Positions 15,445-24,577 are shown, counted from the first letter of the stretch. The stretch: 64,000 nt of DNA from Silanimonas sp. (GCA_026005095.1 BPKK01000002.1:186001-250000); one strand, 5' to 3'. A program made the numbers and translations. Notes: a model not told the origin generated them from the sequence alone.

Positions 15445-15520
15445 TTACTGATGCCCGGCGATGACCGAATCGAGCACCTGGACGATGGCGCGCTGCTTCG
15501 CGATCGGTAGGGCTTCGATC
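15445..15520 (-). pseudogene. Truncated copy of the XRE regulator 3' end
   Basis: Bases 15447-15520 repeat 11347-11420 at a constant offset of 4100 with three mismatches, and encode the same C-terminal residues (ALPIAKQRAIVQVLDSVIAGHQ). Upstream of this on the minus strand the sequence diverges at 15521 and the helix-turn-helix is absent. Together with the preceding terminator it forms a direct repeat flanking the 11.3-15.4 kb segment. Confidence 0.8.
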
Positions 15521-15785
15521 GTAAGCGTCCGTTGACACCACATTCCCTTCGCCATCCCGCGGCCTGATGCTCGGGCGCTCTGCTCAAGGAGCATGCGGAT
15601 GGCAGGGTCGAGCAAGCAGGCGTTGTGGTCGTCGCGCATCACGTCGTGGAAAGGCAGCGGCCTGAGCCGGCGAGCGTGGTGCGAAAGGCACGGCGTCAAT
15701 GTGCACACATTCGATTACTGGCGTGTACAAGTTGAGTAATTCCCCGACACCTGGCCTCGGCCGACGGGGGCGTGATGCGGTTTTC
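15521..15785. other. Unassigned sequence at the right edge of the island
   Basis: About 265 bases between the XRE fragment and the fliP promoter. On the minus strand a frame continues from the XRE fragment with protein-like sequence (VMRDDHNACLLDPAIRMLLEQ), which may be a remnant of a lost gene, but I cannot assign it. The right boundary of the insertion probably lies here. No terminal inverted repeat or att-like site is obvious. Confidence 0.4.
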
Positions 15786-15802
15786 TTGGCACGCCGCTTG
15801 CA
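15786..15802 (+). promoter_or_regulatory. sigma54 promoter of fliPQR-flhB
   Basis: TTGGCACG-CCGC-TTGCA is a near-perfect RpoN site, with GG at 15788-15789 and GC at 15800-15801. The predicted start is near 15813, only about 11 nt before the fliP ATG. It restores transcription of the genes cut off from the fliL promoter by the RHS island. Confidence 0.88.
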
Positions 15803-15823
15803 TGGCCTCGGCATCCCCGCCGG

Positions 15824-16615
15824 ATGCCCGTCGTGCGAACGCCCTCCTCCCGCCTCCTCTCCTCGCTGCCGATCCTGCTGCTCGCCCTGCTGCCCTCGCT
15901 GGCGGCCGCGGCGGCCGGCGGCCCGCAGCCCAGCGGCCTGCCCAACCTGACGGTGGCCAATGTCGGGGGCGAGGACGTGAGCGTCTCCCTGGCCGTGCTG
16001 CTCGGCATGACGGCGATCACGCTGCTGCCCTCGCTGCTGCTGGCCTGCACCGCCTTCACCCGCATCATGGTGGTGCTGGCCCTGCTGCGCATGGCCATGG
16101 GCACCGGCCAGACGCCAAGCAACCAGGTGCTGGTGGGCCTTGCCCTGTTCCTGACCGTGATGGTGATGGCCCCGGTGATGGATCAGGCCTGGACCCAGGG
16201 CCTCTCGCCCTACCTCGAGGGCTCCCTGAGCTTCGCCGATGCCTGGGCCGCCACCTCCGAACCCTTCCGCGCTTTCATGCTGGCCCAGGTGCGCGAGAAC
16301 GACCTGATCACCTTCGCCAACCTCTCCGGGCACACCGAGGGTTTCGCCAGCCCGGCCGACGTGCCCTTCGGCGTGCTCGTCGCCTCCTTCATCACCTCCG
16401 AGCTGAAGACCGCCTTCGAGATCGGTTTCCTGATCTTCATCCCCTTCGTGATCATCGACCTCGTGGTGGCCAGCGTGCTGATGTCGATGGGCATGATGAT
16501 GATGTCGCCGATGCTGATCTCGGCCCCGTTCAAGGTGCTGCTGTTCGTGCTGGTGGACGGCTGGGTGCTGGTGGTGGGCACGCTCGCCGGCAGCTTCAAC
16601 CCGATGGCGGGCTAG
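15824..16615 (+). CDS. fliP: Flagellar export gate protein FliP
   Basis: A 263-residue membrane protein and main component of the FliP5-FliQ4-FliR1 export channel. It has a cleavable N-terminal signal sequence (SLPILLLALLPSLAAAAA), then four hydrophobic segments and the FliP signatures FTRIMVVLALLRMAMGTGQTPSNQV and FKVLLFVLVDGW. Length is normal. The ATG at 15824 is the only sensible start, though the leader is short relative to the predicted sigma54 start. fliQ follows after 2 bp. Confidence 0.96.
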   Translation: MPVVRTPSSRLLSSLPILLLALLPSLAAAAAGGPQPSGLPNLTVANVGGEDVSVSLAVLLGMTAITLLPSLLLACTAFTRIMVVLALLRMAMGTGQTPSNQVLVGLALFLTVMVMAPVMDQAWTQGLSPYLEGSLSFADAWAATSEPFRAFMLAQVRENDLITFANLSGHTEGFASPADVPFGVLVASFITSELKTAFEIGFLIFIPFVIIDLVVASVLMSMGMMMMSPMLISAPFKVLLFVLVDGWVLVVGTLAGSFNPMAG

Positions 16616-16617
16616 CG

Positions 16618-16887
16618 ATGAGCCCGGAGACCGCCATCACCGAACTGCGCGCCGGGCTGGAGCTGGCCCTGATGGTGGGTGGCCCGCTGCTGCTGGCCGT
16701 GCTGGCGGTGGGCGTGGTGGTGGGCCTGCTGCAGGCCGCCACCCAGGTGAACGAGCCCACCGTGGCCTTCGTCGCCAAGGCCATTGCCATGGTGGTGGCG
16801 CTGGCGGCCATGGGCAGCCTGCTGATCGGCATGCTGGTCGACTACACCATCGCGCTGTTCCAGCGCATCCCGCAGATCGTCGGCTGA
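16618..16887 (+). CDS. fliQ: Flagellar export gate protein FliQ
   Basis: An 89-residue protein with two transmembrane helices (about residues 15-40 and 52-76) and the conserved LLQAATQVNEPTVAFVAK loop. It forms the outer ring of the type III export channel with FliP and FliR. It starts 2 bp after fliP and precedes fliR by 17 bp. Confidence 0.96.
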   Translation: MSPETAITELRAGLELALMVGGPLLLAVLAVGVVVGLLQAATQVNEPTVAFVAKAIAMVVALAAMGSLLIGMLVDYTIALFQRIPQIVG

Positions 16888-16904
16888 GCGCGGGGCGCGC
16901 GGGC

Positions 16905-17702
16905 ATGGCGGCGCAGGGCATCCCGGGGATCGTGCTGGATGGCGAGGCCATGCTGGCCGTCATCAATGCCACGCTCTGGGCCAGCATCCGCCTCGGCGGC
17001 ATGCTGATGGTGGCGCCGCTGTTCGGCACGCGCTCGGTGCCGCGCCGGGTCAAGGCCATGCTGGCGATCGCGCTGGGCTTCGCCATGGCGCCGCTGGCCG
17101 GGCCGCCGCCGCCCTTGCCGGGCATCGACCCACTCACCGTGCTGGTGGTGGCGCGCGAGCTGTTCATCGGCGTGGGCATCGGCTTCGTGCTGAGGCTTGC
17201 CTTCGAGGCCGGGGCGCTGGCCGGCGAGTACATCGCCCAGGGCACCGGCCTGTCCTTCGCCGTGCTGGCCGACCCGATGCGCGGGGTGAACGCCGGCGTG
17301 GTGGGCCAGTGGTTCTACCTCTGCTTCTCGCTGATCTTCCTCTCGCTCAACGGTCACCTGATGCTGGTGGAGCTGATGGCCGATTCCTGGCGCGCGGTGC
17401 CGCTCTCCTCCGGCTGGCTGCCCGATGCCGAGGCCCTGCGTGCCATTCCGGACTTTGCCCAGCAGATGTTCGTGGTAGCGATCCAGATCGCCCTGCCGGT
17501 GGTGCTGGCCCTGCTAGTGGTGAACCTGAGCTTCGGCGTGATGGCGCGCGCCGCGCCCTCGCTCAACCCGATTCAGCTCGGCCTGCCGGCCTCGCTGCTG
17601 GTGGGCCTGATCCTCATCGGCACCCTCACCGGCCAGTTGCTCGGGCCGGTGCGCGAACTCCTCGAACAGGCCTTCGGGCAGGCCCTCGGACTGCTGGGGT
17701 AG
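16905..17702 (+). CDS. fliR: Flagellar export gate protein FliR
   Basis: A 265-residue polytopic membrane protein completing the export channel. Typical motifs are LGGMLMVAPLFGTRSVPRRVK near the N-terminus, a GTGLSFAVLADP segment in the middle and MARAAPSLNPIQLGLPA toward the C-terminus. Length matches the family. flhB follows after 4 bp. Confidence 0.96.
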   Translation: MAAQGIPGIVLDGEAMLAVINATLWASIRLGGMLMVAPLFGTRSVPRRVKAMLAIALGFAMAPLAGPPPPLPGIDPLTVLVVARELFIGVGIGFVLRLAFEAGALAGEYIAQGTGLSFAVLADPMRGVNAGVVGQWFYLCFSLIFLSLNGHLMLVELMADSWRAVPLSSGWLPDAEALRAIPDFAQQMFVVAIQIALPVVLALLVVNLSFGVMARAAPSLNPIQLGLPASLLVGLILIGTLTGQLLGPVRELLEQAFGQALGLLG

Positions 17703-17706
17703 CGCC

Positions 17707-18834
17707 ATGGCGGAAAGCGAGAGCGGCCAGGAGAAAACCGAACTCCCGACCCCGAAACGGCTGGAGGATGCGCGCAGGAAAGGCGACAACCCGCGCTCGC
17801 CGGAACTCGCCACGGCCGCGGTGTTCAGTGGCGCCGTGCTCGGCCTGATGCTGTTCGGCGACTGGATGGCCGGCCATGCCCTGGCCTGGATGAAGAACAG
17901 CCTGGCCCGTGCCGGCGAGGGCCGGGGCATGGGCCAGGACCTCGTCGACCGTGGTCTGCTTTCGCTTGGCGAGCTCATGCTCGCCATCGCCCCGCTGATG
18001 GCCATGTGCCTGCTCTTCGCCCTGGTGGCGCCGGCAGTGCTGGGGGTGCGCTTCAGCGCCGAGGCCATGGCGCCGAAACCGGAGCGGCTTTCGCCACTGC
18101 AGGGAATGAAGCGGCTCTTCGGCATGCAGGCGCTCGGCGAGCTCGTGAAATCCCTGTTCCGCGTGCTGCTGCTGGGCGGCATCGGCAGCGCTTACTTCCT
18201 GCTCTATGAAGACCGGCTGCTGGCGCTTTCGCAGCTGCCGGTGGCCGCCGCCGCCGCCCGAGGCTTCGGCTTCATCCTCGGCCTGCTGCTGGCCATGGGC
18301 CTCGGCCTCGGCCTGCTGGCCGCCGCCGATGTGCCCTTCCAGTTCTGGAACTGGAAGCGCCGGCTGAAGATGACCCGGCAGGAACTGCGCGAGGAGCTGA
18401 AGGAAACCGATGGCAACCCCGAGGTGAAAGGGCAGATCCGCCGCCTCCAGCAGCAGGTGGCCAACCGCCGGATGATGGAGGCCGTGCCCACCGCCGACGT
18501 GGTGGTGGTGAACCCCACCCACTACGCGGTGGCGCTGAAGTACGACGGCAACCGCCACCGCGCCCCGATCGTGGTGGCCAAGGGCATCGACGAGGTGGCG
18601 CTCAACATCCGCAAGGTGGCCGAGGCCCACCGCGTGGCCGTCGTCTCCGCCCCGCCGCTGGCCCGCGTGCTGCATGCCCAGGGCGAGCTCGGCCGGGAGA
18701 TTCCGGTGGCCCTGTACCAGGCGGTGGCGCAGGTGCTGAGCTACGTCTACCAGCTCAAGGTGTGGACGCCGCGCCGCGGGCCCTATCCGACGTTGCCGGA
18801 TTTCGGCGACCTGGAGGCGCCGGGGCCGGGCTGA
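17707..18834 (+). CDS. flhB: Flagellar export switch protein FlhB
   Basis: A 375-residue protein that switches export specificity from rod/hook to filament substrates. It has four transmembrane helices in the first ~215 residues and a cytoplasmic domain with the autocleavage site N269-P270-T271-H272. The N-terminus (SGQEKTELPTPKRLEDARRKG) is diagnostic. It is the last gene of the fliP operon, followed by a gap with a new sigma54 promoter. Confidence 0.97.
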   Translation: MAESESGQEKTELPTPKRLEDARRKGDNPRSPELATAAVFSGAVLGLMLFGDWMAGHALAWMKNSLARAGEGRGMGQDLVDRGLLSLGELMLAIAPLMAMCLLFALVAPAVLGVRFSAEAMAPKPERLSPLQGMKRLFGMQALGELVKSLFRVLLLGGIGSAYFLLYEDRLLALSQLPVAAAAARGFGFILGLLLAMGLGLGLLAAADVPFQFWNWKRRLKMTRQELREELKETDGNPEVKGQIRRLQQQVANRRMMEAVPTADVVVVNPTHYAVALKYDGNRHRAPIVVAKGIDEVALNIRKVAEAHRVAVVSAPPLARVLHAQGELGREIPVALYQAVAQVLSYVYQLKVWTPRRGPYPTLPDFGDLEAPGPG

Positions 18835-18924
18835 GCGGGCTCCCTGCAAGGCTGCGGCCAGCCCCGACCGAGGGAGGAGCGAATGCACCGCGCAGCCGGC
18901 AGGCTCGCACGATGGGCCCGCGTC

Positions 18925-18941
18925 CCGGCACGCCTCTTGCA
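18925..18941 (+). promoter_or_regulatory. sigma54 promoter of flhA-flhF-flhG-fliA
   Basis: CCGGCACG-CCTC-TTGCA has GG at 18927-18928 and GC at 18939-18940, 14-bp standard geometry. It lies 37 bp upstream of flhA in the 143-bp gap after flhB. Confidence 0.85.
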
Positions 18942-18977
18942 TGACCGGCTCGACCCCATGCCCGGACACGATGCCCG

Positions 18978-21062
18978 ATGGCCGCCGTGAGTCCCGCCTT
19001 CAGCCGCACCCGCCAACTGATCCAGCAGGGCGCCGCGGTGCCGATCGTGCTGCTCGGCCTGCTGGCGATGATCGTGGTGCCTCTGCCGCCGATCGCCCTC
19101 GATGCCCTGTTCACCCTCAACATCGCCGCCTCGCTGGTGGTGCTGCTGGCGGTGATTTATGTCAAGCGGCCGCTGGAGTTCTCGATCTTCCCCACCGTGC
19201 TGCTGCTGGTCACCCTGATGCGCCTCGCGCTCAACGTGGCCTCCACCCGCGTGGTGCTGCTCAATGGCCACCAGGGGCACGAGGCGGCCGGCCAGGTGAT
19301 CGCCAGCTTCGGCCAGTTCGTGGTGGGCGGCAGCTACGCCGTGGGCATCATCGTCTTTGCCATCCTCACCATCATCAACTTCATCGTCATCACCAAGGGC
19401 GCCACCCGTGTCTCGGAAGTAGCGGCGCGCTTCACCCTGGACGCCCTGCCCGGCAAGCAGATGGCGATCGACGCCGATCTCAACGCCGGCATCCTCACCC
19501 GCGAGGAAGCCAGGGCGCGGCGCGAGGAGGTGCGCGAGGAGGCCGACTTCTACGGTTCGATGGATGGCGCCGGCAAGTTCGTGCGCGGCGACGCCATCGC
19601 CGGCATCCTGATCCTGTTCATCAACATCCTCGGCGGGTTTGCCATCGGCACCCTGCAGCACGGCCTGTCGGCGGCCGATGCGGCGCAGACCTACATCCTG
19701 CTCTCGATCGGCGACGGCCTGGTGGCGCAGCTGCCGGCCCTGCTGGTCTCCACCGCGGTGGCGGTGATCGTCACCCGCGTGTCGCGCTCGCAGGACATGG
19801 GCAATGCCATGGTCGGGCAGGTGTTCGGGCAGTACAAGCCGCTCGCCATCACTGCCGGCATCATCGGCCTCGTGGGCCTGGTGCCGGGCATGCCGAACCT
19901 CGCCTTCCTCACCCTCGCCGCCGGCCTCGGCTGGCTGGCCTGGCGGATGCACCAGCACGAGCGCGCCGAAGCCACGCGGCAGGCCGAGGAGGCCGCCCGG
20001 CAGCTGGTGGCCGGCCCGGCACCGGGGGCGCCGGCCGAGCTCAGCTGGGACGAGGTGCGGCCGGTGGATGCGCTCGGCCTGGAGGTGGGCTTCCGCCTGA
20101 TCCCGCTGGTGGACAAGGGCCAGGGCGGCGACCTGATGGCGCGGATCAAGGCGATCCGCCGCAAGCTGACCCAGGACCTCGGCTTCCTGGTGCCGGCGGT
20201 GCACATTCGCGACAATCTCGACCTGCCGCCGAACCAGTATCGAGTGCTGGTGCATGGCGTGCCGGTGGCGGTGGGCGAGGTGCACCCGGACCGCGAGATG
20301 GCCCTGAACCCAGGGCAGGTGTTCGGCGAGGTGCAGGGCGTCCCCGGCCGCGACCCGGCCTTCGGCCTCGAGGCGGTGTGGGTGCAGCCGGCGCAGCGGG
20401 CGCAGGCCGAATCGCTGGGTTACACGGTGGTGGATCCGGCCACGGTGATCGCCACCCACCTCTCGCACCTGATCCGCGAGCACGCCAGCGAGCTTCTGGG
20501 CCTGGAGGAAGTGCAGGCCCTGCTCGATACCCTGAAGAAATCCGCGCCCAAGCTGGTGGAGGACCTCACGCCCAAGACCCTGCCGCTGGCGGTGGTGGCG
20601 CGGGTGTTGCAGAACCTGCTGGCCGAGAAGGTGCCGATCCGGCAGATCCGGCAGATCGCCGAGGCCCTGCTGGAGCACGGCGCCGCCACCCAGGACCCGG
20701 CCCAGCTCACCGCCGCGGTGCGCACCGCGCTGGGACGCTTCATCGTGCAGGAGATCAACGGCATGAACCCGGAGCTGCCGGTCTACACCCTGGCCCCGCA
20801 GCTGGAACGGATCTTGCAGGACTCGATCAACGGGAACACGGCCGCGCTCGAACCGGGCCTGGCCGAGCGCCTGCAGGAGAGCCTCGCCGACTGCGTGCAG
20901 CGGCAGGAAGCCCGCGGCGAACCCGCCGTGCTGCTGGTGCCGGGCGGCGTGCGCGGGGTGCTCTCGCGGATGTTCCGGCACGGCATCCCCTCGCTGCAGG
21001 TACTGGCCTACGGCGAGATCCCGGAAGACAAACGGCTGAAGCTGGTCGGCTCGATCGGCTGA
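18978..21062 (+). CDS. flhA: Flagellar export platform protein FlhA
   Basis: A 694-residue protein of the nonameric export ring. The first ~330 residues hold about eight transmembrane helices and the FHIPEP-family signature around VVLLNGHQGHEAAGQVIASF. The C-terminal ~340 residues form the cytoplasmic docking ring for substrates and chaperones. Length is normal. It is the first gene after its own sigma54 promoter and is followed by flhF after 53 bp. Confidence 0.97.
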   Translation: MAAVSPAFSRTRQLIQQGAAVPIVLLGLLAMIVVPLPPIALDALFTLNIAASLVVLLAVIYVKRPLEFSIFPTVLLLVTLMRLALNVASTRVVLLNGHQGHEAAGQVIASFGQFVVGGSYAVGIIVFAILTIINFIVITKGATRVSEVAARFTLDALPGKQMAIDADLNAGILTREEARARREEVREEADFYGSMDGAGKFVRGDAIAGILILFINILGGFAIGTLQHGLSAADAAQTYILLSIGDGLVAQLPALLVSTAVAVIVTRVSRSQDMGNAMVGQVFGQYKPLAITAGIIGLVGLVPGMPNLAFLTLAAGLGWLAWRMHQHERAEATRQAEEAARQLVAGPAPGAPAELSWDEVRPVDALGLEVGFRLIPLVDKGQGGDLMARIKAIRRKLTQDLGFLVPAVHIRDNLDLPPNQYRVLVHGVPVAVGEVHPDREMALNPGQVFGEVQGVPGRDPAFGLEAVWVQPAQRAQAESLGYTVVDPATVIATHLSHLIREHASELLGLEEVQALLDTLKKSAPKLVEDLTPKTLPLAVVARVLQNLLAEKVPIRQIRQIAEALLEHGAATQDPAQLTAAVRTALGRFIVQEINGMNPELPVYTLAPQLERILQDSINGNTAALEPGLAERLQESLADCVQRQEARGEPAVLLVPGGVRGVLSRMFRHGIPSLQVLAYGEIPEDKRLKLVGSIG

Positions 21063-21115
21063 GGCCTTCAGGTACACCGAGCCATACGCGGCCGCCGCCG
21101 CCGGAGTAGACCACC

Positions 21116-22564
21116 ATGAAGATCAAGCGCTTCGTTGCCCCGGACATGCGGACGGTGCTGCGCATGGTCCGCGAGGAGCAGGGGGCCGACGCGGTCATCC
21201 TCTCGAACCGGCCGGTGCCGGGCGGCATCGAGGTGGTGGCGGCCACCGACTACGACGAGCAGCTGGCCCAGGATGCCCTCAAATCGTTGATCCCCACCCG
21301 CCCGGCCACCGCCCTCGACCAGGCGCCGGCGGCCGATGTCGGCCTGCCGGGGGAACTCGCCAAGGCCCTGCGCGCCGCCGCCCCGCCGCCGCCCGCGCCG
21401 GCCAAGCCCGCCGCCGCCGGCCGCCGGGCCGATTTCTCGGCCTTCCTCGCCGAGGCCAAGGACCGCATCGTCCGTGCCGCCGAGGCCGTGCCGCGGCCTC
21501 GGCCCAGCGCCGGCTTCATGGACCCCGAGCCCGCTCCGCCCCCCCGCCCGCGCAGCGAGGACTGGGCCGCGGCCGCCAGCCGGGCGGCCGAGGACCTGGC
21601 GCCGCCGCCGGAAGCCCGCCCCGCCGGGCCGCGCCCGGTGCGGATCTCGCCCTGGGACGAGGACCCGGCGCTGGGGGAGGTGCGGGCCGAGCTCGCCGAG
21701 ATGCGCGGCATGATCGAGCGCGAGATGCAGCGCATGGCTGGCGAACGCCTGCGTAGCAGCCCGGCCCGCGCCTTCGCCCTCGATACCCTCGCCGGCTACG
21801 GCTGCGAGGACGCCCTGGCCCGCGAGGTGGCCGCCAAGATCCCGGCGGATGCCGAGCCGGCCCGGGCCCGGGGGCTGATGCTGGGCCAGCTCGCCCACCT
21901 GGTCCCGGTGGCCACCCGCGACCCCCTGCGCACCCCGGGCGTGGTGGCCCTGGTCGGCCCCACCGGGGCCGGCAAGACCACCACCGTGGCCAAGCTGGCG
22001 GCCCGCTATGCCGCCCAGCACGGCCCGCGCGACGTCGCCCTGATCACCACCGACACCCAGCGCCCGGGCGGCCGCGAGCAGCTGCATGCCTATGGCCGGG
22101 AGTTCGGCCTGACCGTGGTCGAGGCCGGCAGCGAGGAGGCCCTGCACGCCGCCCTCGGGCGGCTCTCCGCCTACCCGCTGGTGCTGGTCGACACCGCTGG
22201 CCATGGCCCGCGCGACCGCGCCCTGGTGGGTCAGCTCAACTGGTTGCGCCATGCCGGCAAGGTGCGGACGATGCTGGTCATGCCCGCCAATGCCCACAAT
22301 GCCGACCTCGACGAGGTGGTCCGCCGCTTCGGCTTCATCGCCCCGGAAGCGGCCATCCTGACCAAGCTGGACGAGACCGGCCGGCTCGGCGCCGCGCTCT
22401 CGGTGCTGGTGCGCCACCGCCTGCCGCTGGCCTGGACCACCGACGGCCAGCGGGTGCCCGAGGACATCGCCGCCGCCGACCCCAGCCATCTGGTGCTACG
22501 GCTGGAGGAGCTGCGCCGCGCCGGCGACCGGCCGCTGGAGGTGGAGGGCGCCGATGCCGCCTGA
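21116..22564 (+). CDS. flhF: SRP-type GTPase FlhF (polar flagellum placement)
   Basis: A 482-residue SRP-like GTPase that marks the pole for flagellar assembly. The N-terminal B domain starts MKIKRFVAPDMRTVLRMVREE. A long Ala/Pro-rich linker follows (residues ~80-180), then the NG domain with G1 GPTGAGKTTTVAKLA (about residues 280-294), TDTQRPGGREQL, G3 DTAGHGPRD and G4 TKLDETGRLG. Its last 11 bases overlap flhG, as in other polarly flagellated gammaproteobacteria, so polar flagellation is likely. Confidence 0.95.
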   Translation: MKIKRFVAPDMRTVLRMVREEQGADAVILSNRPVPGGIEVVAATDYDEQLAQDALKSLIPTRPATALDQAPAADVGLPGELAKALRAAAPPPPAPAKPAAAGRRADFSAFLAEAKDRIVRAAEAVPRPRPSAGFMDPEPAPPPRPRSEDWAAAASRAAEDLAPPPEARPAGPRPVRISPWDEDPALGEVRAELAEMRGMIEREMQRMAGERLRSSPARAFALDTLAGYGCEDALAREVAAKIPADAEPARARGLMLGQLAHLVPVATRDPLRTPGVVALVGPTGAGKTTTVAKLAARYAAQHGPRDVALITTDTQRPGGREQLHAYGREFGLTVVEAGSEEALHAALGRLSAYPLVLVDTAGHGPRDRALVGQLNWLRHAGKVRTMLVMPANAHNADLDEVVRRFGFIAPEAAILTKLDETGRLGAALSVLVRHRLPLAWTTDGQRVPEDIAAADPSHLVLRLEELRRAGDRPLEVEGADAA

Positions 22565-23390
22565 GGCCGCCGGCCCGGTGCGGGTGCTGGCCGTCGCCTC
22601 CGGCAAGGGCGGCGTGGGCAAGACCAATGTCTCGGTGAACCTGGCCACCGCGCTCGCCGCCCTGGGCGAGCGGGTGATGCTGCTGGATGCCGATTTCGGC
22701 CTCGCCAACGTCGATGTGCTGCTCGGCCTGACCCCGAAGCTCACCCTCGCCGACGTGGTGGCCGGCCGCGCCGCGCTGGCCGAGATCCTGCTGCCCGGGC
22801 CGAGGGGGATACAGATCGTGCCCTCGGCCTCCGGCAAGCGGCACATGGCCGAGATGAGCCCGGCCGAGCATGCCGGCATCGTCCAGGCCGTCTCGGCCTA
22901 CGAGGGCCCGCTCGATACGCTGGTGGTGGACACTGCCGCCGGCATCAACGATGCCGTGCTCACCTTCTGCCAGGCGGCACAGGAAGTGCTGGTGGTGGTC
23001 TGCGACGAGCCGGCCTCGATCACCGATGCCTATGCCCTGGTGAAAGTGCTGTGCCGCGAGCGCGGGCTGCGCCGGGTGCACGTGGTGGCCAACCTGGTGC
23101 GCAGCCCGGTCGAGGGCCGGGCGCTTTACGACAAGCTGGCCCGGGTGGTGGAGAAATTCCTGCCCGAGGCCTCGCTGGCCTACCTCGGCGCCATCCCCCA
23201 GGACGAGCACCTGCGGCGTGCCGTGCAGCGCCAGAAACCGGTGGTCGAGGCCTTCCCGACTTCGCCCTCGGCCGCCGCCTTCCGCGAGCTCGCCACCCGC
23301 GTCCATCGCTGGGCCAGGACCTCCACGCCGCGTGGTCACGTGGAGTTCTTCCTCGAGCGTATGCTGGAGGCCGGAGGTGCCCGCGCATGA
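22554..23390 (+). CDS. flhG: MinD-like ATPase FlhG/FleN (flagellar number control)
   Basis: A 278-residue MinD/ParA-family ATPase limiting flagellar number, known as FleN in Pseudomonas. The deviant Walker A motif SGKGGVGKTNVSVNLA is at residues 16-31, the DADFGLANVDVLLG motif at ~43-56 and DTAAGIND further on. In relatives it also restrains the sigma54 activator FleQ. It overlaps flhF upstream, and its stop overlaps the fliA start (ATGA). Confidence 0.95.
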   Translation: MPPEAAGPVRVLAVASGKGGVGKTNVSVNLATALAALGERVMLLDADFGLANVDVLLGLTPKLTLADVVAGRAALAEILLPGPRGIQIVPSASGKRHMAEMSPAEHAGIVQAVSAYEGPLDTLVVDTAAGINDAVLTFCQAAQEVLVVVCDEPASITDAYALVKVLCRERGLRRVHVVANLVRSPVEGRALYDKLARVVEKFLPEASLAYLGAIPQDEHLRRAVQRQKPVVEAFPTSPSAAAFRELATRVHRWARTSTPRGHVEFFLERMLEAGGARA

Positions 23391-24133
23391 TCGCCCCTGC
23401 CGCCCAGTACCGAGCCGTCCAGCGAGGCCCCCTCCTCGAGGTGGTGGAGCGGCATACGGAGCTGGTGCGGCGCATCGCCCACCACCTGGCGGCGCGGCTG
23501 CCCGCCAGCATCGAGATCGACGACCTCGTGCAGGCCGGCATGCTGGGCCTGATCGAGGCCGCCTCCAACTTCGACAGCGAGCAGGGCGCCAGCTTCGAGA
23601 CCTACGCCTCGATCCGCATTCGCGGCGCCATGATCGACGAGATCCGCAAGGGCGACTGGACCCCGCGCTCGGTGCACCGCAGGAGCCGCGAGGCCGCCGA
23701 GGCGATCCGCCGCATCGAGCAGGCCACCGGCCGCGCTGCCACCGCCGCCGAGGTGGCGAAGGCCCTGGGCCTGAGCCCCGAAGAGTACGCCCGGCTGCTG
23801 GAGGATGCCGTCTCCGGCCAGCTGCTGAGCCTCGATTCCCACCTCGAGGACCATGGCGAGGCCCACCTGCCCTGCGACAGCACGGCCGCCCCGGACCGCC
23901 AGGTGATGGCCGAGGAGTTCCGCCATCGCCTCGCCGAAGCCATCGGCCGCCTGCCCGAGCGCGAGCAGCTGGTGCTCTCCCTCTATTACGAGCAGGAGCT
24001 GAACCTCAAGGAGATCGGCGCCGTGCTCGGGGTCTCCGAATCGCGGGTCTGCCAGATCCACGGCCAGGCCATGCTGCGCCTGCGCGCCCATTTAGGCGAC
24101 TTCGGTTCTGCCGATAAGGACACGGAGGCCTGA
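23387..24133 (+). CDS. fliA: Flagellar sigma factor FliA (sigma28)
   Basis: A 248-residue sigma factor for late flagellar and chemotaxis genes. Region 2 (DLVQAGMLGLIEAASNFD ... RIRGAMIDEIRKGDW), region 3 and region 4 with a helix-turn-helix (LNLKEIGAVLGVSESRVCQIH) are all present. The start at 23387 overlaps the flhG stop; upstream in-frame starts would lie inside flhG. A FliA-type promoter lies within its own 3' end and would fire cheY. Confidence 0.96.
   Translation: MIAPAAQYRAVQRGPLLEVVERHTELVRRIAHHLAARLPASIEIDDLVQAGMLGLIEAASNFDSEQGASFETYASIRIRGAMIDEIRKGDWTPRSVHRRSREAAEAIRRIEQATGRAATAAEVAKALGLSPEEYARLLEDAVSGQLLSLDSHLEDHGEAHLPCDSTAAPDRQVMAEEFRHRLAEAIGRLPEREQLVLSLYYEQELNLKEIGAVLGVSESRVCQIHGQAMLRLRAHLGDFGSADKDTEA
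24091..24117 (+). promoter_or_regulatory. sigma28 (FliA) promoter of cheY-cheZ-cheA operon
   Basis: TTTA (24091-24094), a 15-bp spacer and a perfect GCCGATAA (24110-24117). Consensus for sigma28 is TAAA-N15-GCCGATAA. It lies within the last 45 bp of fliA and about 65 bp upstream of cheY. Confidence 0.8.
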
Positions 24134-24181
24134 GGCCAGGGGCTTCTAGAATCGCCGCATCCGGCAACACGAGGATTCCGA

Positions 24182-24577
24182 GTGAACAAGAACATGCGCA
24201 TCCTGGTGGTCGACGATTTCTCGACGATGCGCCGCATCGTCAAGAATCTGCTCGCCGACCTCGGGCTCACCAACGTGGCCGAGGCCGAGGACGGCGGCGT
24301 GGCCTTCACCATGCTCAAGCAGGGCGGTTTCGATTTCGTCGTCACCGACTGGAACATGCCGGGCGTGACCGGCATCGAGCTTCTCAAGATGATCCGCGCC
24401 GACGAGAAGCTGAAGACCCTGCCGGTGCTGATGGTCACCGCCGAGGCCAAGCGCGAGCAGATCATCGAAGCGGCGCAGGCCGGCGTGAACGGCTACATCA
24501 TCAAGCCCTTCACCGCCGCCACCCTCAAGGAAAAGATCGACAAGATCTTCGAACGCCTGGGCAGCGCAGCGGCATGA
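24182..24577 (+). CDS. cheY: Chemotaxis response regulator CheY
   Basis: A 131-residue single receiver domain. It has D11/D12, phospho-acceptor D56 in VTDWNMPG, T86 in VTAEAKRE, Y105 and K108 in YIIKPF, all diagnostic of the flagellar CheY that binds FliM. It starts with GTG at 24182; GAGGATTCC lies upstream. Its stop overlaps the cheZ start. This is the first gene behind the sigma28 site. Confidence 0.96.
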   Translation: MNKNMRILVVDDFSTMRRIVKNLLADLGLTNVAEAEDGGVAFTMLKQGGFDFVVTDWNMPGVTGIELLKMIRADEKLKTLPVLMVTAEAKREQIIEAAQAGVNGYIIKPFTAATLKEKIDKIFERLGSAAA

